A stretch of DNA of 64,000 bases from Cymbidium sinense (lineage: Eukaryota > Streptophyta > Magnoliopsida > Asparagales > Orchidaceae): the NCBI GenBank assembly GCA_021442155.1, contig CM038214.1, positions 52,484,514 through 52,548,513 of the forward strand, written 5' to 3'. The position numbers and the translations under genes are program-made. The notes under the pieces were generated by a model, which was given only the letters and a program-made list of their open reading frames with translations, was not told the DNA's origin and searched no databases. Shown here one piece after another: positions 59,032 through 64,000 of the stretch; within the stretch, counting starts at the first letter, position 1; every line of letters begins with the position of its first letter.

Positions 59032-59041
59032 CCCTTATACA
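59032..59041 (-). promoter_or_regulatory. Putative TATA box of LTR A5
   Basis: The minus strand reads TGTATAAGGG followed by CAGAGCTCAGCAACCC, the best-preserved minus-strand example of the family promoter block. Confidence 0.6.
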
Positions 59042-61369
59042 GCCCGACCTAGAACTATAAGTTTAGATCTATGGTCTTCTTTCTAGGATTGTCACCTTCT
59101 TCAGGGACTTCCATTGGGGTTTACAAGGGATCACTGCAACCATCTGATGGTAAGGTTAGCTCCTATTAATCGTAGACCCCATAGATCATAACCTAATTTT
59201 AAGCTCAAATTTACATTTCAAATTCAAAAAATAAATCCTAAACCCTACAAACCATAGGTCAAGAAAATACAAACAACACATAATAGTTACATTTTACAAA
59301 CATATGGACTTAGCATTAGCTATTTGCCAAGCCCACCTATCTTATGGGATATGCCTAAGGACTTAAGAAAATATGCAAGAAAATATAATTTTTAATTTAT
59401 TTATGATGGTAGTCCTTTTTAGCATAGCCCCATATAAAAGATAATGTTAGTTTTAAAAAGAACATCCTATCATCCAATATAATGGGTAAAAAATCCTAAA
59501 TATGTAGTCTAAAATAGTACACCATTAAGACATAAAAATATATCGCATCATAATACAAAGTATCATAGAGAATCACAAAATGTCCTAACGTAAGTCTAGG
59601 GCCTATGACCTAATGATCTAGTGTGTGAAGGGAATAGGGTTGTGTGGAAATACTTTTCTACGCCTTTTAAGTTCAAGTTTCAATTTAGAGTTTTGAGTTT
59701 CTTCGATTTTTACCTATGGATGGTTTCAATTCAAATGATTTAATGATTTGTTTTCATTTTTTATTTTTAGTTTCACTTTTATTTTGTTAAAGTGAAGTTT
59801 AGGTTTTCAGAATGAGGAGTATAATAAATTTTACTTTTGGGTGGAACCCATTATATTCAGCATCCTAACCCTTATTGGAATGAAACCGTCATCTTAAGAT
59901 GAAGATTCATCCCAAAGGCCTAACTAAGATCCTTAAGTAATTTAATTAATCTTTTTTAGATTCATTTAGATGATTTGGGTTTGAATTCAATTTGGATTTC
60001 ATGTTTTAATTCTTTTGAAATTTAATTCTACATTTTATTTTATTTTATTTTATTTATTTTTCATTCTTGGTTTAATTTATTTTCAATTTGGTTTGATTTG
60101 TTTCATTTGATTTGAATTATTTCATTTATTTCATTTGATTTGAATTAATTCATTTATTTCATTTGATTTGAATTGGTTTAACATTTAGTTTGAATTATGT
60201 TTATGTTCATTGAATTCATGTTTATTTTATTTAGTTTGAATTATGTTAACTTAAGGCACCTAGGTTAATGTTTTAATCCATTTTTAGGTTACATTGCTTA
60301 TGGATTAAGATTTCATTAACTGTTTGATTATGAGTTCATTAACCTTAATGTTTAACCAAACTTAATATTCATTATTAATTATATTAACTCTTAAGTATGA
60401 AAGTGATCAACTATTTTGATTTAGGATGTTGGAGAACTATCTTTAAGTGTTTTGATGTTAATGAGGATTATTTTAAGTTATTTTATGAATTTAATGATTT
60501 ATAAATTTTTTACTTATTATTTGATTTATAATGACCTATAGATTTGAAAATTTCAATAATTCCCAATCCAAAGGTCAATTAGGTTTTAAATGTTTATGGC
60601 AAGTGGGTTCCTTCCCAATTTTATATTTTTCAAAGTTTCATTTTAATCACATGCATAATTTAAGGTGCAATTAAGGTTTTAATTATTTCATTAAGACCCA
60701 AATTAAGACTAATTTAATGAGGATTATTTGGAGATTTTATTTTATTTTCTTTGATTCCTCTTTAAAAGATGCTTTGATAGATGTTTCAATCATAATTTTT
60801 GGAAATTTGATTAATTTATTATGATTTTCCTAAGATTAGGTTAATTATTTGAATTAATTAATTCATATAATTACCAAATTAGGGCATTTTGTGGTTTATC
60901 AAGTTTTAGGTGAGTTTCAATGATGTATTTAAGTTCATTAAAGTCTATTATGTTGATTTGAAGTGATTTGATCCATTTTTATGATTTATTTTATTTAATT
61001 TTAATTTATTTAATTAAAATTTAAGTTTAGGGTTTGAAATTTGATATTTCTTGATTTACATTATAATAATTCAAGAAAATTTTTCCTATGGTGTGTTTTA
61101 ACCTCCATTTTAGTTCCCTAAAGTTTCATTTCCATTGCATTGAAAATTTTAGATTAATTTGATTATAATTGTATTTCTTTAAAGTCAAATTAAGCTAAAT
61201 ATCAAAATTAATTGGGGATTTTGGGATTAATGGATTCTACTTATTAAGAAGAATCCATAGAACCCTCATTTGCATTATTTTAAATTTATATTTAATTTTC
61301 TATAAATTTTGATGTTTTAGGCATTTTTAATGATTTTTTAATTACTTAAAATGGGATTTACCATTTAAA

Positions 61370-61540
61370 AACTATAGTGCCGATGGGGCACCTTTGCCTC
61401 GGCTCAGCGACACTGGGCCATGTAGATTCCACATGGTGGCCACATCAAAAGTGGTGCCACAGGATGAATCTCGACCATCCGATCCAAGATTAGATAATCC
61501 TGATTTGTTATGTGGTTTCCTTAAGGTGTTTAATCAGATC
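61370..61540 (-). other. CpG-richer patch of LTR A5
   Basis: GTGCCGATGGGGCACC near 61377 and CGACCATCCGATCC near 61472 stand out from AT-rich flanks, at the position homologous to the patches in A4, B and C. Confidence 0.5.
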
Positions 61541-62148
61541 GTGCGACTAGATCTCAAATATCCATTTTAATAGAAGGAATGAATGATGAAGATTATTCCT
61601 CAAGGGTTCCATCGAATTAGAAGAAATTTTGGTGATCCAAGGAAAATATTGACATGATTTTGATTACAAAATGATCAACAATCGACTTTTAATTGATCTA
61701 TACAGTTTGAACCTAAAGGGGATCAAATTCATTTCACAAAGAACCAAAATTGAATGGTATATAGCTTGGTTGTGAGGCATACCTCAACTTTGGCAATCTC
61801 TGATAGTGGGATTGACTTGAATACCTTCACCTCGATGGGACAAAGCTATGGACATGATTTGGTGTCTTGCCTCCCTTCCAAATGCCTTTGAGACCAATGT
61901 GCGGCCTTTTTCATTGGGTTTGGTCATTCTTTGGCTCACCGATGGTGAGGTCACGGTGAGGATTTGTTTGAGGTCACCTCAACTATAATGTGTTGGGACA
62001 TTCAATTTGAGGTGAAATACTCCCCCTAGTGTTTTTCCATTAAAGGTCGAATGGTGGCTACAATTTGGCTGAATTCTAGCTTGCCAGTGGCAAGGGGTCG
62101 GGGGAATGCTTCCTTTTCTTATTCTCCTCTCTTTGTGAGTGTTTTGTG

Positions 62149-62152
<4 letters not shown>

Positions 62153-62192
<40 letters not shown>
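62153..62192 (+). repeat. (AG)20 microsatellite in LTR A5
   Basis: Twenty uninterrupted AG dinucleotides, inside the GC-richer part of LTR A5. Absent at the same position in A3 and A4, so it arose or expanded after insertion. Confidence 0.95.
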
Positions 62193-62196
<4 letters not shown>

Positions 62197-63651
62197 GGCT
62201 ATCCTTCCTCTCTTTTCATACATGGTCGAGAGCCATGTAATCAAACTTCTAGGTGGTCAGATTTCAGCCAGCAGCAAGAGGGTCAGCGAAAGGGTGGATT
62301 TTATCCCCTTGGTCTTGTGAGTATCTTTGGACAAAAAATTGGAGGTGATGAAGGCATCTCCTCCCCTTTCCTCCCTTGACCCAGAGCTAGGCTTCATCCT
62401 TCCTTCTTCCTTCTTCATTTCCCTCTTATAAGCCAATTCTCTTTTTTCTTCAGGGCTGGTCAATTGAATTTTAGTTTTGGAACCATCCTCCAAGAGGTGG
62501 TCAAAGGTCACTTGGATAAAATCTAAGGAATTTTGATGAAGGGAGGAGGAATCCGCTAAGTATCTTTTACTTGGTCAAAACCTCAAACCATCTCTCTTTG
62601 GTTCCATTTATGGCTTTTTGCATCACCATCACAACCTTTAAGCTAGTGTTTGGCTACCCAACTAAAACCCAATGTGAGTTTGAGGTTAAGTCCACCCATT
62701 TGAATTGGATTGGACATTTGAACCCAATTCAAACATTTTGATTCAAAGTGTTTTGATTATAATTTAATTCATTTAATTTTGAGTTCAATCATCTTTAATT
62801 AAGGATTGATTAAGTTTTGATTCAATTAAATTATTTAGGATTTGAATTAATTTTGAATTTCATTTCATTTCAACACATTCAGGATTAAATGGGTTAAGCT
62901 TGAATTCAATTGGGTTCAAATGACTCATTTGACTTAATTGAATTTTGGTTGGACTGCAATCATCTCTAATCACAGGTGCAAGATGATTTGGAGTGGTTAA
63001 TTTCATTTGATTTCAATTTCATTCCAATTTGAATTGATTTGACCCAAAGTGGGTTTTAATGGGTTAAGTTTAGGTTCATTTGTGTCAAATGACCAATTTG
63101 ACAAATTAGATCCAATGATGGGTTGGATTATGTTTGATTATCATTTCCAAATGATTTTGAGTAATCAAATTGGGTTGATTTCAATTTTATTTCAATTTGA
63201 ACCCAGTAGGTCCCATTTAAGTTCATTTAGATTAAGTGGTCTAATTAACCTAAGTAAGGCCTAAATAAATTTAAATTTCTTTAGATTTATAATTAAACAT
63301 GTTTAGTTTATCATTTTTAACATTTATAATGATTTTATTTGATTAAATTTTTGGTGGGTTGACCTTTGACTTGGTGGGAAGATTTTAATTTAATTTATAA
63401 TTGAATTCATTTGTTTTGATTTAAATTTAATTTATTTTGATTTATTTAAATTTGTTTTGATTTAATCCAAATTTGGAATTTAGGTTAAGTCTACCTATGC
63501 CCATTAGGTTAGAACAAATCCAAGGAGGATGCACTAGGTCACTAGGTGTAGTGTCCTAAGCACTTAATTAGGATATTCCTATCTAGGATTAGGAAATCCT
63601 AATTACTAATTTCAAAATTAATGTTATTCTCATCTAAAAATGAGGTCAGCA

Positions 63652-64000
63652 TTCACATGGAGAACATATGGGTTGGACTTACATCCCTTTAGAATGCCAA
63701 ATAGATATAGGTTGTTCACATGATGAACGAGATTGTGCACATCCTTTGATTGAGCGCACATCCCTTTAGAATGTTAGATTTATAGAATGTTTCCATGGCA
63801 AACATATGGGTTAAACTTACATCCCTTTGAAATGCCATTATTTACAGAGCGTTGGAGAACATATGACTGGGCTTACATCCATTAGAAAGCTAAAATTTAT
63901 TGTATAGAGGTTCACATGGTGAACATAAAAATTGGACTTACATCCATGTGGAATGGTAGAATATTATAGAAGTTCACATGGTGAACTATATGGATTGGAC
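63652..64000 (-). repeat. About 62 bp tandem array with palindromic core (runs off the window)
   Basis: Units begin at about 63652, 63714, 63789, 63851, 63910 and 63972 (mostly 59-63 bp, one of 75). Each has a GTTCACATGGTGAAC-like palindrome (exact at 63910-63924 and 63972-63986) and a GGACTTACATCCCTTTAGAATG-like tail. It adjoins the start of LTR A5, where the 3' UTR of a third Tat element would lie. Sequence unrelated to the arrays at 18880 and 29640. Confidence 0.85.

Larger units (their letters stand above)
57578..63651 (-). mobile_element. Giant LTR A5 (minus strand)
   Basis: About 6.1 kb from GGTCAGCA at 63644-63651 (LTR start, with hairpin TTATTCTCATCT...AAATGAGG) to ACACACCACATAGGG near 57592 (LTR end). 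It contains all family blocks: R/U5 57592-59030, TATA 59032, conserved GGGTGGAACCCATTATATTC block at 59839, AT-rich 59950-61300, CpG patch 61370-61540, GC-richer region 61750-62640, decayed TTGACC region 62880-63370. A tandem array follows directly at 63652, so it may be the 3' LTR of a third Tat element lying to the right. Confidence 0.8.

Noticed and set aside
63652..64000. Regular repeats suggesting a CRISPR array
   Set aside because: Repeats are adjacent and diverged rather than identical with unique spacers, and the context is a plant retroelement 3' UTR.
1..64000. Host protein-coding genes
   Set aside because: No open frame beyond about 120 codons, no recognisable exon series with splice sites, and nearly every domain hit is retroelement-derived.

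Overview
The window looks like an intergenic, heterochromatin-like block from a flowering plant with a large, AT-rich genome. I cannot name the species. I found no host gene with an intact reading frame, no tRNA, no rRNA and no CRISPR. Almost everything recognisable is decayed Ty3/gypsy LTR retrotransposon of two lineages, plus two LINE 3'-end fragments. Every retroelement protein region carries stops and frameshifts, so all are called pseudogenes. Domain calls come from reading translations by eye; no search was run.

Layout. (1) 1-8875: an Athila-lineage pol on the + strand (protease, RT, RNase H, integrase, then a polypurine tract), split by a 5.1 kb reverse-oriented solo LTR at about 1787-6884. 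(2) 8876-11500: AT-rich sequence, perhaps the Athila 3' LTR, with a 100-N assembly gap at 10215-10314 and one unrecognised broken reading frame. (3) 11500-25680: a Tat-lineage (Ogre/Retand-like) element on the - strand. Read right to left it has gag remnant, protease, RT, RNase H, a second plant-type RNase H, integrase, a 3' UTR tandem array and a 6.2 kb 3' LTR; a 0.75 kb LTR fragment abuts the LTR. (4) 25690-29620: a + strand LINE end, about 2.2 kb of unassigned sequence, and a - strand LINE end. (5) 29640-57000: a second Tat element on the - strand. Its integrase is split at 30911/51368 by a solo LTR (A4). A4 is itself split by an opposite-strand LTR (B), and B by a further LTR (C), giving three nested insertions. 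(6) 57290-64000: an LTR 5'-end fragment, a 6.1 kb - strand LTR (A5) and the start of a third, unrelated 3' UTR tandem array running off the window.

One family of very long LTRs (about 5 to 7.4 kb, copies A1, A3, A4, A5, B, C plus fragments) makes up roughly 60% of the window. In LTR sense orientation each copy begins near TGTTGACCTCAT with a terminal hairpin. It then has a region dense in TTGACC hexamers spaced about 9-10 bp apart, a GC/CpG-richer patch, a long AT-rich stretch, a TATA-box block (TATAAGG followed by GAGCTYAGC) and about 1.5 kb of R/U5.

The nesting is supported by empty-site reconstruction. Removing A4 and one ATATT repeat makes the second Tat integrase collinear with the first. 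Removing C and one GCGAT/ATGAT repeat makes B collinear with A4. The best leads are the promoter-like organisation of the giant LTRs (TTGACC arrays), the terminal hairpin, the three tandem arrays at the 3' UTR position, and the dated order of insertions.
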